Shown piece by piece: positions 38,680 through 47,215 of a stretch of DNA of 64,000 bases. The first letter of the stretch is position 1. Each line of letters starts with the position of its first letter. The stretch is from AWTP1-13 sp963840075. GTDB lineage: Bacteria > Pseudomonadota > Alphaproteobacteria > Rhizobiales > Hyphomicrobiaceae. Made by a program: the position numbers and the translations under genes. The stretch is from positions 142,007-206,006 of the forward strand of contig CAWIXS010000011.1 in the NCBI GenBank assembly GCA_963840075.1, in the 5' to 3' direction. Under the pieces are notes generated by a model, which was given only the letters and a program-made list of their open reading frames with translations, was not told the DNA's origin and made no database searches.

Positions 38680-39453
38680 TCACACGTCATTGTAGGTGTG
38701 CGGCGACGTCTGCTGGAACAGCAGCATCAGCGTGTGGCGAACCCCGGTGAAGCCGGTGATCGGCTCGCGCCCGTGCCAGCTCCTGCGGGTGGGTCCATCG
38801 GAGACCGCGAAGCCATAGCCGCTGTTGGGCCGGAACGGGAACCGCTTCACCTCCTCGAAGGAGCTGCCGATCAGCCGCTTGTGCCGGCGGAAGATCGATG
38901 TCCCGAGATCGAGCGTGCTGTCGTCCTCCGGCAGATAGAGTTGCATCGTCACGATCTTGTTGAGGCCGTCGGGGTGCGGCTTGATGCGGTAGTCCTCGGT
39001 GTCGCGCACGAGCCGCACCTCGTAGGCGCACTCCATGTCCGGCACGCGCTCCTCGGGGATGCCGAAGCGCTCTGCCAGGTCGGACGCGAGCTTGGTGAAC
39101 ACCGCCCGTTTGAAGGCGGGATCGGTCGCCGCCCGCACCACGCGGGTCCAGAACTCGGCTTGCCCCTGGGGCAGCTTGGCGAGTATCTCGGCGGTCAGGT
39201 GGCACTCGTCGCGCGTGCTGGTGCCGTCGGCGCGCACCCACTTGCGCAGGTTGAGCGGAACGTAGTGCTCCTTGGGCGGGAAGTTGCGCAGCAGCGCCGG
39301 GTACATGGCGGCGGGGAACACGCCCTCCATGTAGAAGTGGCAGAACGGATCGCGCTCCAGAGGGGCCGCCTGCACCTTCGCCACGAGATGGTCACGCAAG
39401 GCAACGTGATCGTCCGACGGAGCTTCGAGCACCGCTTCGGCATGAACGTCCAT
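38680..39453 (-). CDS. 2-oxoglutarate/Fe(II)-dependent oxygenase family protein (copy 1)
   Basis: 257 residues, double-stranded beta-helix fold. Iron ligands are inferred as HPD in YRIKPHPDGLNKIVTMQLY and the later His in RRSWHGREP, with a downstream Arg for 2-oxoglutarate. N-terminal segment DPFCHFYMEGVFPAAMYPALL. Same overall family as the gene at 46378 (shared TMxLYL and SxxFHG/SWHG landmarks). Substrate unknown; may act on a protein or on a small molecule. Its stop is 1.2 kb-scale context alone: no operon partner on either side. Confidence 0.8.
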   Translation of the reverse strand: MDVHAEAVLEAPSDDHVALRDHLVAKVQAAPLERDPFCHFYMEGVFPAAMYPALLRNFPPKEHYVPLNLRKWVRADGTSTRDECHLTAEILAKLPQGQAEFWTRVVRAATDPAFKRAVFTKLASDLAERFGIPEERVPDMECAYEVRLVRDTEDYRIKPHPDGLNKIVTMQLYLPEDDSTLDLGTSIFRRHKRLIGSSFEEVKRFPFRPNSGYGFAVSDGPTRRSWHGREPITGFTGVRHTLMLLFQQTSPHTYNDV

Positions 39454-40001
39454 CGCTTAATCCCCCTGATCTCGCTAGTGCCCAATTTCCTAGCACCCGA
39501 CCGGCCCCGAGTCACTGTCGCTCGGGGATATAAGTGCTTCTTTTCAAGCCGTTCGTGCGGAGGGAGCACACTGCCCTTTGGGCCAACGCGGTGCCCCCGG
39601 CGCCGGACTGGACGCCGGGGGGACCGCAATGCAAGTCCGGCAACAGATTAGGTGTGCGCAACGCGCGGAAATCTGCGACATGACGCCTCGAATTGGAACG
39701 CCAACATCATGCACCCGCGCGCAAATGGCGGCATGTGGGCGCAATTCAGGTTTCAGATTTCAGGTTTGCCGGGTCAGAGCCGCGAGGGATGCAGCCCTGC
39801 AACCCGATCCCTGAAACCTGAAACCTGACCTCAGGCACGACCGGCGAACACGGCAGATCGCTGCCGGCCGTCCCTTCGCCGGCCCGCCGCTGCGGGCTTC
39901 AGCATGATTTGGCTGTGGAATTGATGCCGCGCCTGCACGCGTGTCACGTCCCGGTGCGAAGGATCGGCGCCGAATCCCCTGAAGCGTCGATTGCAGCCCC
40001 C
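39454..40001. other. 548-base spacer with TTTCAGG repeats
   Basis: No coding frame is convincing. 39747-39835 holds tandem and inverted TTTCAGG/CCTGAAA units, related to those at the lipB end. The rest shows nothing recognisable apart from the regulatory space for the oxygenase gene. Confidence 0.5.
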
Positions 40002-40524
40002 ATGTCCCGCCTCAACGCCGACATCGCCCTCCTCATGGCCGCGGCCGTCTGGGGCGTCTCCTTCCTGTTTCAGAAGTCGGCGATGGCCAGTGGGCCGCTG
40101 GCCTTCATCGCCGCGCGCAGCCTGGTGGCCGCGCTGGCGCTGGCCCCGCTGGCGCTGCGCGAGCGGCGCCGGGCGCCGGCCCCGGCAGGCCCCGGCTTCT
40201 GGCTCGTCGCGGTCTGCGGCGGCCTCGCCTTCTTTGCCGCGGCCTGGCTTCAGCAGGCGGGACTGGGCACTGCCACGGTCACCAACAGCAGCTTCCTCAC
40301 GGCGCTCTATGCCCTCGGAGGCCGCGGTGATCGTGAGCATGGAGACCGTGTTCGCTGCGCTCGCCGCCTACCTGGTCCTGGGGGAGCGGCTCGGCGCCGT
40401 CGGCTCGGCCGGTGCCGCCTTCATCCTGGCGGCCACGCTGCTCGTTCAGATCGGCGCCACCCTTGGCCTGCGCTGGCGCCTCCGGAGGCGCAGGGCGGGT
40501 AGAGCGGATCAGCCGAAGGCGTAA
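40002..40524 (+). pseudogene. EamA-type (DMT) transporter with internal deletion
   Basis: Starts like a normal drug/metabolite transporter (SRLNADIALLMAAAVWGVSF, QKSAMASGPLAFIAARSLVA) and reads through to TVTNSSFLTALYAL at 40311. It then jumps out of frame to the end of the second EamA domain (SEAAVIVSMETVFAALAAYL, LGERLGAVGSAGAAFILAAT). About 120 residues of a ~300-residue protein are missing at the junction (40312-40316). This is a deletion between the two homologous halves, not a single-base error. Probably non-functional. Confidence 0.8.
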
Positions 40525-40576
40525 TCCGCCATTGCATCGGTTGATCGGCGGATTACGGGCTTCGCCCTGATCCGCC

Positions 40577-41380
40577 CTACGGCCGCGTCCCGGGCGCGGG
40601 CACCGTCGAGGTCTTCATGTCGATCTTGTCGAGCGCCCGGCGCACGCTGCCCGAGGCGATTGCGGCATCGACGAAGGCGCTGGCGTAGGCCAGGGCGGCG
40701 GGCTTGCCCTTCGGCACCGCTATGGCCACGAAGGATCTGAGATACGCGCCGTCGAGCACGCGCGAGCCCGGCAGCTTGGCCGACAGCTGCGTGAGCGACT
40801 CGCGCGAGAGCCCAATCGCATCGGCCTTGCCCGTCTTCAGCAGCTCGAACAGGGCGTCGGCGTTCTTGGTGAGCGTGATTTTGACGGTCTTCAGCGAGGC
40901 CGCCGCCGCCCGCGCGGTGGCGGTGTTCTCCACGCCCGCGACGCGCACGCCGTCCTTGTCGACGTCGGCGAGCGTCGCGATCTTGGAGCCGGGCCCGACC
41001 AGATAGGTGCTTTGCAGCACGATATGCGCCGAGCCGAAGTCGACCTTCTTCTTGCGCTGCGCATCGACCGGGATGAACGCCACGTCCCAGGCTCCGCTCT
41101 CCGCCGCGTCGGTCAACGCCCCGGAATGCGAGTAGGGCACGAGCTCGACCGCGACGCCGAGCTTGCCGGCCAGCTCCGTCCCGAGGTCGATCGCGACGCC
41201 GCGATAGCCGCTGCCGTCGCGCGCGACATTGCCGGCGCCGGGCAGCGGCGCCACCGCGATGCCGACCCTGAGCTTGCCGGTCGGCGCCAGCTCCTTCTTG
41301 GCGGCGTCGTCGTCGGCACGCGCGCCGCCAATAGCAAGTGTGGCGGCCAGCAATGCCGCCGCAACCATGGTTGCTCTCAT
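40577..41380 (-). CDS. Amino-acid ABC transporter-type substrate-binding protein
   Basis: Periplasmic solute-binding protein of SBP family 3, 267 residues. Signal peptide (RATMVAAALLAATLAIGGARA). Mature domain with GKLRVGIAVAPLPG, GVAIDLGTELAGKLGV and WDVAFIPVDAQRKKKVDFG, a typical pattern. No permease or ATPase gene is nearby, so it is an orphan or serves a remote transporter. ATG 41380 with GAGGAGG upstream. It starts 10 bases after the cupin gene stop, so the two form an operon. Confidence 0.88.
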   Translation of the reverse strand: MRATMVAAALLAATLAIGGARADDDAAKKELAPTGKLRVGIAVAPLPGAGNVARDGSGYRGVAIDLGTELAGKLGVAVELVPYSHSGALTDAAESGAWDVAFIPVDAQRKKKVDFGSAHIVLQSTYLVGPGSKIATLADVDKDGVRVAGVENTATARAAAASLKTVKITLTKNADALFELLKTGKADAIGLSRESLTQLSAKLPGSRVLDGAYLRSFVAIAVPKGKPAALAYASAFVDAAIASGSVRRALDKIDMKTSTVPAPGTRP

Positions 41381-41390
41381 TGTCTCCTCC

Positions 41391-41741
41391 TCAGTCGATG
41401 GGCACGAAGATCGAGTGGCGCATCCGGCCGCCGATCGCCTTGGACAGGTGCCCCTTCCCGCTGATGTCCTCCACCAGCACGATCTCACCGGTGCCGATGA
41501 TGCGGCTCTCGCCGTCGCTCGCGGTGATCTGCACCCCGGCATCGAGGTTGATGATGTACTGGCGGCGCGGCGCCGGATGCCAGTCGAGGTCATAAGCCCC
41601 CGAGGTCTCGCGGAAGATGATGCCGGTGGCCGGCAGGCGCGCGGAAAGCTTGCTCATGCGGCGCTCCTCCACCCACTCGACCTCGATGTCGCGGAAATGC
41701 GAGATGCCGTTGGCGTCCTCGTAGAGATTGTGAATGCGCAT
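41391..41741 (-). CDS. Cupin-like protein
   Basis: 116 residues, small beta-barrel. ETSGAYDLDWHPAPRRQYIINLDAGVQ and TGEIVLVEDISGKGHLS resemble the two cupin motifs, with few metal-binding His (DWHPAPRRQY). Related cupins occur beside dihydrodipicolinate-synthase-like and solute-binding genes in catabolic loci. Strong ribosome site GGGAGGA before ATG 41741. Precedes the substrate-binding protein gene. Confidence 0.78.
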   Translation of the reverse strand: MRIHNLYEDANGISHFRDIEVEWVEERRMSKLSARLPATGIIFRETSGAYDLDWHPAPRRQYIINLDAGVQITASDGESRIIGTGEIVLVEDISGKGHLSKAIGGRMRHSIFVPID

Positions 41742-41806
41742 GGCGTTCCTCCCTGCTGCCTGTAGGTCGTGAAGTCGTCAGATCGTGAAGTCGTGAGGCC
41801 TCGGGC

Positions 41807-42000
41807 TCATGGAGCTGCCGTGGGCTCCGTCTCCGCGCGCCGTCCCGCGAGGGCCAGACCCGCCTCGAGCCCGCCGGGGCGCATGTTGGGCCGGCGCCGG
41901 GCATCCTTCTGCTCCAGAGCCATACCCGGATCGAACGCCAGATAGGCGTGGGGCTCTTGTAGTCGGAGTACATCTTCACGTCTGGGCGCTGGTCTTGCAT
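41807..42000 (-). pseudogene. DsbA/2-hydroxychromene-2-carboxylate isomerase-like fragment
   Basis: From ATG 42000 one frame gives QDQRPDVKMYSDYKSP. After one missing base it continues HAYLAFDPGMALEQ, the usual N-terminus of DsbA-fold isomerases (MYSDYKSPYAYLA-type). After ~35 residues the similarity ends and the frame becomes unrelated (KDARRRPNMRPGG), stopping at 41807. A truncated remnant just before the palindromic repeat at 42046. Confidence 0.5.
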
Positions 42001-42045
42001 CACGTCTCCCCGCACGGCTTGTGAGCCTTCCCAAAGTGGAATGTC

Positions 42046-42159
42046 TGTCATCCCGGCACTTGCCTGCAGCGGCGAAGGCCGGTGTTGCCGGGATCCAGCG
42101 CAAAGCGAACGCCAGAGCGTGCGGTTTTCTTGATGCCGGGAACAAGTCCTGGCATGACA
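42046..42159. repeat. MITE-like palindromic repeat, copy 1
   Basis: 114 bases with imperfect terminal inverted repeats TGTCAT(C/G)CC(G/A)G(C/G)ACTTG. The core GGCGAAGGCCGGTG and GCCGGGATCCAGC is shared with the copy at 44207. No coding capacity. It lies directly after the Bug gene start side (upstream remnant). Confidence 0.75.
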
Positions 42160-42184
42160 ACTGACCACCTCACCGGCCACATCC

Positions 42185-43162
42185 TCACTTCGCGTTGATG
42201 CCGATGCCGGGAATGACCTTCTCCCAGTGCGCGTACTCCGTCTTGATGAGGGCCTGCAGCTCCTCCGGGGTGCTCCCCTTGGCGGTCAACCCCTGCAGCT
42301 TGAACTTGGCGATGATGTCCGGCTGCCTGAGCGCGAGGTTCATGGCGGCGTTAAGCTTGTCGACGATCGGCCGCGGCGTTCCCGCCGGCGCAAGCAGGCC
42401 GAGCCAGGTGTTGGTGACGATGCCGGGGAACGTCTCGTCGATGGTCGGAACGCCGGGCAGGTCCACATGACGCTTGGCCTCCGCCAGGGCGATCATGCGG
42501 ATGGTCCCTTCCTGTGCGTGGGGCAGGACCGCCGGGGTGGTGCCGAAGCTCACCTGGATGTTGCCGCCGATCAGGTCCTGGATGGCCGGCGCCGTGCCGC
42601 GGTAGGCCACGTGCGCCATGTCGATGCCGGTGCGCTTCTTGAGCATCTCGCCGGCGACGTGATGCGCCGAGCCAACGCCGGCGCTGCCGTAGCTCACCTT
42701 GCCGGGATTGCGCTTCACGTAGTCGACCAGCTCCTGCACGGTCTTGACGGGCACCTTGGAGTTGACGGCGAGCACGAGAAGCGAGTCGGCTGCCAGGGAG
42801 ATCGGAGCGAACGCCGACCTCGGCTCGTAGGGGAAGGTCTTCTGAGTGAACATGTTCATGGTCAGCGGGGCGTTGACCGTGATCAGCAGGGTGTAGCCGT
42901 CCGGCTTCGCGTTTGCGACCACCGCGGACCCAAGGGTGCCGCCCGCGCCGGGTCGATTCTCGATCACGACGGGTTGCCCCAGCTCGCGCGCGAGGATGTC
43001 GCGCGTGAGCCGGGCGACGGCGTCGGTCGACGCCCCCGGCGTGAACGGGACGACCACCGTAATCGGCCGCTCGGGATAGGTCTGCGCTGAAGCGGCCCTC
43101 GGGCCGATCAGGATTGCGGCGGCCAGCACCAGGCTGCCGATCGAGCGGACTGCGCCGAGCAT
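42185..43162 (-). CDS. Bug family tripartite tricarboxylate transporter substrate-binding protein
   Basis: TctC/Bug periplasmic binding protein, 325 residues. Signal peptide (GSLVLAAAILIGPRAASAQ). Family hallmarks YPERPITVVVPFTPGASTD, ENRPGAGGTLGSAVVANAKP, DGYTLL, SYGSAGVGSAHHVAGEML and VPTIDETFPGI are clear. Binds carboxylates or related metabolites. No tctA/tctB genes nearby, as usual for expanded Bug families. ATG 43162 with GGGAGGGGAGG upstream. Confidence 0.93.
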   Translation of the reverse strand: MLGAVRSIGSLVLAAAILIGPRAASAQTYPERPITVVVPFTPGASTDAVARLTRDILARELGQPVVIENRPGAGGTLGSAVVANAKPDGYTLLITVNAPLTMNMFTQKTFPYEPRSAFAPISLAADSLLVLAVNSKVPVKTVQELVDYVKRNPGKVSYGSAGVGSAHHVAGEMLKKRTGIDMAHVAYRGTAPAIQDLIGGNIQVSFGTTPAVLPHAQEGTIRMIALAEAKRHVDLPGVPTIDETFPGIVTNTWLGLLAPAGTPRPIVDKLNAAMNLALRQPDIIAKFKLQGLTAKGSTPEELQALIKTEYAHWEKVIPGIGINAK

Positions 43163-43344
43163 CTGCGTCCTCCCCTCCCGATGCGCCGCCGCTTCTGTTG
43201 CATCGGCGCCATGGCTTGCTTCTCCCGAGCTTTGAGCCAAAGTGTGGCCGGGCGGCTGCATGCGGTCAATGTGCTCGCAGGGCTTGCTGCTGCTGCGCGA
43301 TTGCATGACCATGTCGAATTGTGTGCACCGTTGGGGAGAGAGCG

Positions 43345-44115
43345 ATGATCACGACCGATGGCTTCCGTCTCGACGGCAAGGTCGCCATCGTCACGGGTTC
43401 TGGGCGCAACATCGGGCGCTCTATCGCCGAGAGCTTCGCCGCCTGCGGCGCCAAGGTGGTCGTCAACGGTCACAGCGACCGGGACGCCATCGATGCCGTC
43501 GCAGGCGGCATCAGGGAGCGGGGCGGCGAGGCCATCGCCGTGCTCGTCGACGTCTCCAAGGACGAGGAGGTGGGCCGGCTGGTCGAGACCGCCGTCACGA
43601 CCTTCGGAGGCGTCGATATCGTGGTCTCCAACGTCGGCATCCGCCGCTACCGCGCCTTTCTGGACATCACGCCCGAGGAGTGGCGGGACGTGATCGAGAC
43701 CAACCTGTCGGCGTCCTTCTACCTGGCGCGGCACGCCATCCCCCACATGCGCAAGGGCGGCAGGGGGCGCTTCATCGTGATCTCGGGCTTCGACGGCTTC
43801 TGGGGCCAGATCACGCACCGCGCGCCGAACCTCACCGCCAAGGCCGGGATGCACGGGCTCGCCAAGGCGATCGCGCGCGAGTTCGGCCCCGACGGCATCA
43901 CCGCCAACACCGTCGCACCGGGCGCCATCGACACCGTGCGCGACTGGTCGCAGTATCCGCACGCTCCACCCGAGAAGACGCTGGCCGAGATCCCGCTCCA
44001 CCGCCGCGGCCATGTCGACGAGATCGCCGGCGCCTGCCTGTTCCTCGCCAGCGACGCCGGCGGCTTCGTCTCCGGCCAGGTCATCCACGTCAACGGCGGG
44101 CACTACATGTACTGA
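43345..44115 (+). CDS. SDR family oxidoreductase lacking the catalytic tyrosine
   Basis: Short-chain dehydrogenase, 256 residues from ATG 43345 (GGGGAGAGAG upstream). Cofactor site VTGSGRNIGRSIAESF and the NAG-like VSNVGIRRYR are present. Family C-terminal segment ITANTVAPGAIDT and SGQVIHVNGGHYMY too. The active-site YxxxK is replaced by NLTAK (RAPNLTAKAGMHGLAKA), so Tyr is Asn while Lys remains. The catalytic Ser position is in VISGFDGF. Divergent from the Bug gene. Function unknown; either a non-canonical SDR or a different proton donor. Confidence 0.85.
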   Translation: MITTDGFRLDGKVAIVTGSGRNIGRSIAESFAACGAKVVVNGHSDRDAIDAVAGGIRERGGEAIAVLVDVSKDEEVGRLVETAVTTFGGVDIVVSNVGIRRYRAFLDITPEEWRDVIETNLSASFYLARHAIPHMRKGGRGRFIVISGFDGFWGQITHRAPNLTAKAGMHGLAKAIAREFGPDGITANTVAPGAIDTVRDWSQYPHAPPEKTLAEIPLHRRGHVDEIAGACLFLASDAGGFVSGQVIHVNGGHYMY

Positions 44116-44206
44116 TGGTCGCCACCGACGGCGGCGCCAACGGCGCTGCAAGCCGTCTGCATCGCCGCTCCGTTCCGCCGGGGCGCGACTCTTGCGGCCG
44201 TAGGGC

Positions 44207-44340
44207 GTCGTTCCGGCGCTGGCCTGCACCGGCGAAGGCCGGTGCCGCCGGAATCCAGCTCGCCGCCTGCTCCGGCGCTCGCGGTTGGCCGGATGCCGGG
44301 GACACCGGCGTGCGCCGGTGCAGGCAAGCCCCGGCGTGAC
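44207..44340. repeat. MITE-like palindromic repeat, copy 2
   Basis: 134 bases with long imperfect terminal inverted repeats (~38 bases, GGCCTGCACCGGCGAAGGCC against GCTTGCCTGCACCGGCGCAC) and a GCCGGAATCCAGC core like copy 1 at 42046. It sits between the converging SDR and DapA-like genes. Confidence 0.75.
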
Positions 44341-44344
44341 AACA

Positions 44345-45271
44345 CTACGCTGCCTTGGCGAAGTCCAGGGTGAAGCCGTGTGCGTCGGCGAGGGTGCGCA
44401 CCGCCTTCTGCGCGTCGGCCTCGGGCAGCGGCACGAACGGCGGGCGCACGCCGGCCCAGCCGGGGTCGCCGCGGTAATGCGCGATCACCGCCTTGAGGGC
44501 CGGGATCATCGGATAGGCCTGGATCGCCTTGCGCAGCGCCGTGATGCCGTCCTGCAGGCGCTGGGCGTCGGGAGTCTGCCAGTTGTCGTAGACCTTGCGG
44601 ATAGCGTTGGCGCTGACGTTGCACGTGGCGGAGATGCAGCCCTTGGCCCCTCCCTTCAGCCCGTCGAGCAGGAAGATCTCCGAGCCCGGGAACACTTCGA
44701 GCTGCGGATACTCGGCGAGGATGGCGGCGGTGTTGCTCCAGTCGCCCGAGGAGTCCTTGAGGCCCGCGACCGTATTGGGGAACTCCTTCAGGAGCCGGCC
44801 GATCAGCGGCAGGGAGAAGCCCACCTGGGCCACCGGCGGGATGTGGTAGAGGTAGACCTTGAGCCGCTCGTCGCCGACGCGCTCGATCACCTCGGCGAAG
44901 TAGCGGAAGAGCCCCTCCTCGCTCGGGCCCTTGTAGTAGAAGGGCGGCAGCATCAGCACGCCGCCGCAGCCGAGCTCCACGGCATGCTCGGTTAGCACGA
45001 CCGTGTCGGTAATGGAGCAGGTGCCGGTGCCCGGCATGAGCTTGGCGGCATCGATGCCCTCCTCCACCAGCTCCTCCAGGAGCTCCAGGCGATCCTCGAG
45101 CCCCAGCGAGTTGGCCTCGCTGGTGGTGCCGAAGGGCGCCAGCGCCGTGCAGCCCTCGGCCATGAGCCACCGGGCGTGCTCGGTGAAGCGGTCCGCGTCC
45201 GGGTCGCCATCCTCGTCGAAGGGCGTCAGCACCGGAGCAATGACACCTGAGAAGTGAGCTTCTGTCGCCAT
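44345..45271 (-). CDS. Dihydrodipicolinate synthase family aldolase
   Basis: Class I aldolase of the DapA/NAL superfamily, 308 residues. GVIAPVLTPFDEDGDPDADR, PFGTTSEANSLG, Tyr in YLYHIPPVAQVG and Schiff-base Lys in VAGLKDSSGDW are visible. Its GTTSE motif and locus suggest a catabolic keto-acid aldolase or hydratase rather than lysine-pathway DapA. No lysine genes around. Position between the SDR and GST genes suggests a small catabolic cluster with the Bug protein. Start ATG 45271. Confidence 0.87.
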   Translation of the reverse strand: MATEAHFSGVIAPVLTPFDEDGDPDADRFTEHARWLMAEGCTALAPFGTTSEANSLGLEDRLELLEELVEEGIDAAKLMPGTGTCSITDTVVLTEHAVELGCGGVLMLPPFYYKGPSEEGLFRYFAEVIERVGDERLKVYLYHIPPVAQVGFSLPLIGRLLKEFPNTVAGLKDSSGDWSNTAAILAEYPQLEVFPGSEIFLLDGLKGGAKGCISATCNVSANAIRKVYDNWQTPDAQRLQDGITALRKAIQAYPMIPALKAVIAHYRGDPGWAGVRPPFVPLPEADAQKAVRTLADAHGFTLDFAKAA

Positions 45272-45302
45272 GGGTGAACCTCGCTTGGGCCTTCCTTCTA
45301 CC

Positions 45303-45938
45303 TCACGCCGGCATCGGGATGCCGGGCTGCGGGACGGGCACGTGATATCCCTTCTGAACGGCGGGGCGCGCTGCGATGGCTTTGTACCAGCGCGTCACGC
45401 TGGCGTACTGGTTGAGATCGACGGTCTGCCACTCGAAGCGCGACACCCACGGCCAGGTGGCCATGTCGGCGATCGAGTACTCGCTGCCTGCCAGATACGC
45501 TGCCTCGGCGAGCCGCCGGTCGAGCACCCCGTAGAGCCGGTGCGCCTCCTTGAGGTAGCGCTCCTCCGCGTAGGGTGCCTTGCCCTGGTTGTACTTCACG
45601 AAGTGGTGCACCTGGCCGAACATCGGCCCGACGCCGCCCATCTGCCACATCAGCCACTCCACCGTGCGCCAGTGGGCGTCCGCGTCCTCGGGCCAGAACT
45701 TCCCGGTCTTCTCGGCGAGATACATCAGGATGGCGCCGGATTCGAAGATCGAGCGGCCGGTGTCACGGTCGACGATCGCGGGAATGCGGTTGTTCGGGCT
45801 GATCTTCAGGAACTCCGGCTTGAACTGCTCGCCCTTGCCGATGTCGATGGCGTGCGCAGTGTAGGGCAGGGCGCACTCCTCCAGCATGATGGACACCTTG
45901 CGGCCGTTGGGCGTCGACCAAGTGTAGAGATCGATCAT
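45303..45938 (-). CDS. Glutathione S-transferase family protein
   Basis: 211 residues. Thioredoxin-like N-domain with DLYTWSTPNGRKVSIMLEE, NRIPAIVDRD and SGAILMYLAEKTG. Helical C-domain with AGSEYSIADMATWPWVSR. The nu-class (YghU/YfcG-like) pattern TPNGxK near the N-terminus is present. Glutathione-dependent disulfide reductase or detoxification role likely. It is upstream of and in line with the DapA-like gene (32-base gap), so they may be co-transcribed. Confidence 0.92.
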   Translation of the reverse strand: MIDLYTWSTPNGRKVSIMLEECALPYTAHAIDIGKGEQFKPEFLKISPNNRIPAIVDRDTGRSIFESGAILMYLAEKTGKFWPEDADAHWRTVEWLMWQMGGVGPMFGQVHHFVKYNQGKAPYAEERYLKEAHRLYGVLDRRLAEAAYLAGSEYSIADMATWPWVSRFEWQTVDLNQYASVTRWYKAIAARPAVQKGYHVPVPQPGIPMPA

Positions 45939-46377
45939 TCCGGGGTTCCTGGATACACGGCCCTGCCGGGCGAAGCGGCGAAGCTAGACGAATGCGCGCG
46001 TCGCGGCAACGACCCGGCATCCCGGCGGATGATGGCGAGCCGTCCACAGGCTCCCGGTGACTGACACAGAACCGCCAAGATCCAGTTTGACGCTTCGCCA
46101 ATGGTGCAGGGGCAAGGCTCGACGGGAACCCCGCTCCTTACGAGCTCAGGCGCAAGCCACGAGCTCCCCAGGGGAGCGGCGGACCTGACCGGCGGGCCTT
46201 GCCCCCACCTGTTTTCTGCCGCGCCAACCTTGCCGAGCGCGCGCTAGAGCGGATGAGGATCAGTTGCTGGCGAACCCTCCCGCTCCACAACTATTGCGCG
46301 AGTTCCCCAGGTCTTCCATTTTCCCGTGAAACCGGGCGGCGCAGGCTCGTCCCTCAACGATTCGGAGGGAGAGGGGC
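45939..46377. other. 439-base divergent intergenic region
   Basis: Between the GST gene start and the second oxygenase start. No coding frame, repeat or hairpin stands out. Confidence 0.5.
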
Positions 46378-47148
46378 ATGAGCAAGACGATGCGCCGGGC
46401 CGAATCGCAGCGGCCTGCACGGCCGGCCGGGGGCGCCGACCTCGATGCCATCGTGCTTCCCCGCCAGCGCCCGGGACTGCCGCTGGCAGAGTCCGTGGTC
46501 GCCAAGGAAGCCATCGTCGTGACCCTGCTCCACAGCATCGCCTCCTCGAGACGCAACGACACCCCCTACGCTCACTGGCTCCTGCGCCACTGCCTGCCCG
46601 ACGAGGCCGTGGACCGGATCCTGGCGCTGCCGTTCCCGGCCCCGAGCCTCGAGGGCATCTCCGGCAAGCGCGAGCCGCACAACGCCACGCGCAAGTATTT
46701 CGACGTGGAGAACCGCGGGCGGTTCCCGATCTGCGAGGGCTTCTGCCAGGCGTTCCAGGACGAGCGCGTGACCACCAGGATCGCCGGACGCTTCGGCGCC
46801 AGGCTTGTGGACACCTGCCTGCGCGTCGAGCTGGCGCAGGATACCGACGGCTTCTGGCTCGAGCCGCACACCGATCTGGGCGTCAAGGCCTTCACCATGC
46901 TGCTCTACCTGTCGCGCGAGCCCCGGCATGCCGGGCTCGGCACCGACCTCTACGACCGGGACAAGACGCACGTCGGGCGCTCGCCGTTCGAGTCCGGCGC
47001 CGCGATGGCGTTCGTGCCCTCCAGCACCACCTTCCACGGCTTCGAGCCGCGCCCGATCGAGGGCGTTCGCAAGTCGGTGATCGTCAACTACGTGACCGCG
47101 GAGTGGCGCGCCCGCGCGCAGCTGGCGTTCCCCGACAGGCCTGTTTGA
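46378..47148 (+). CDS. 2-oxoglutarate/Fe(II)-dependent oxygenase family protein (copy 2)
   Basis: 256 residues with DSBH core: Fe ligands H and D in LEPHTDLGVKAFTMLLYL, the second His in TTFHGFEPRP and Arg following. N-terminal DTPYAHWLLRHCLPDEAVDR parallels DPFCHFYMEGVFPAAMYPAL of the copy at 38680, so the two are distant paralogs. The first ~45 residues are basic and low-complexity. Ribosome site GGAGGGAGAGG directly before ATG 46378. Substrate unknown. Confidence 0.8.
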   Translation: MSKTMRRAESQRPARPAGGADLDAIVLPRQRPGLPLAESVVAKEAIVVTLLHSIASSRRNDTPYAHWLLRHCLPDEAVDRILALPFPAPSLEGISGKREPHNATRKYFDVENRGRFPICEGFCQAFQDERVTTRIAGRFGARLVDTCLRVELAQDTDGFWLEPHTDLGVKAFTMLLYLSREPRHAGLGTDLYDRDKTHVGRSPFESGAAMAFVPSSTTFHGFEPRPIEGVRKSVIVNYVTAEWRARAQLAFPDRPV

Positions 47149-47215
47149 CGTGGGCAGACGGGGGTCAGACCCCAACTCGGCGACGACTGACAGCTGGCTC
47201 CCCCTTGACGCGCAC

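Noticed and set aside
35606..38695. 1,029-codon plus-strand frame
   Set aside because: Overlaps DUF998 in another frame and runs antisense to pccA; composition (Arg/His/Gly-rich) is that of a shadow frame.
43108..44229. 373-codon minus-strand frame opposite the SDR
   Set aside because: Antisense shadow of a clear SDR gene.
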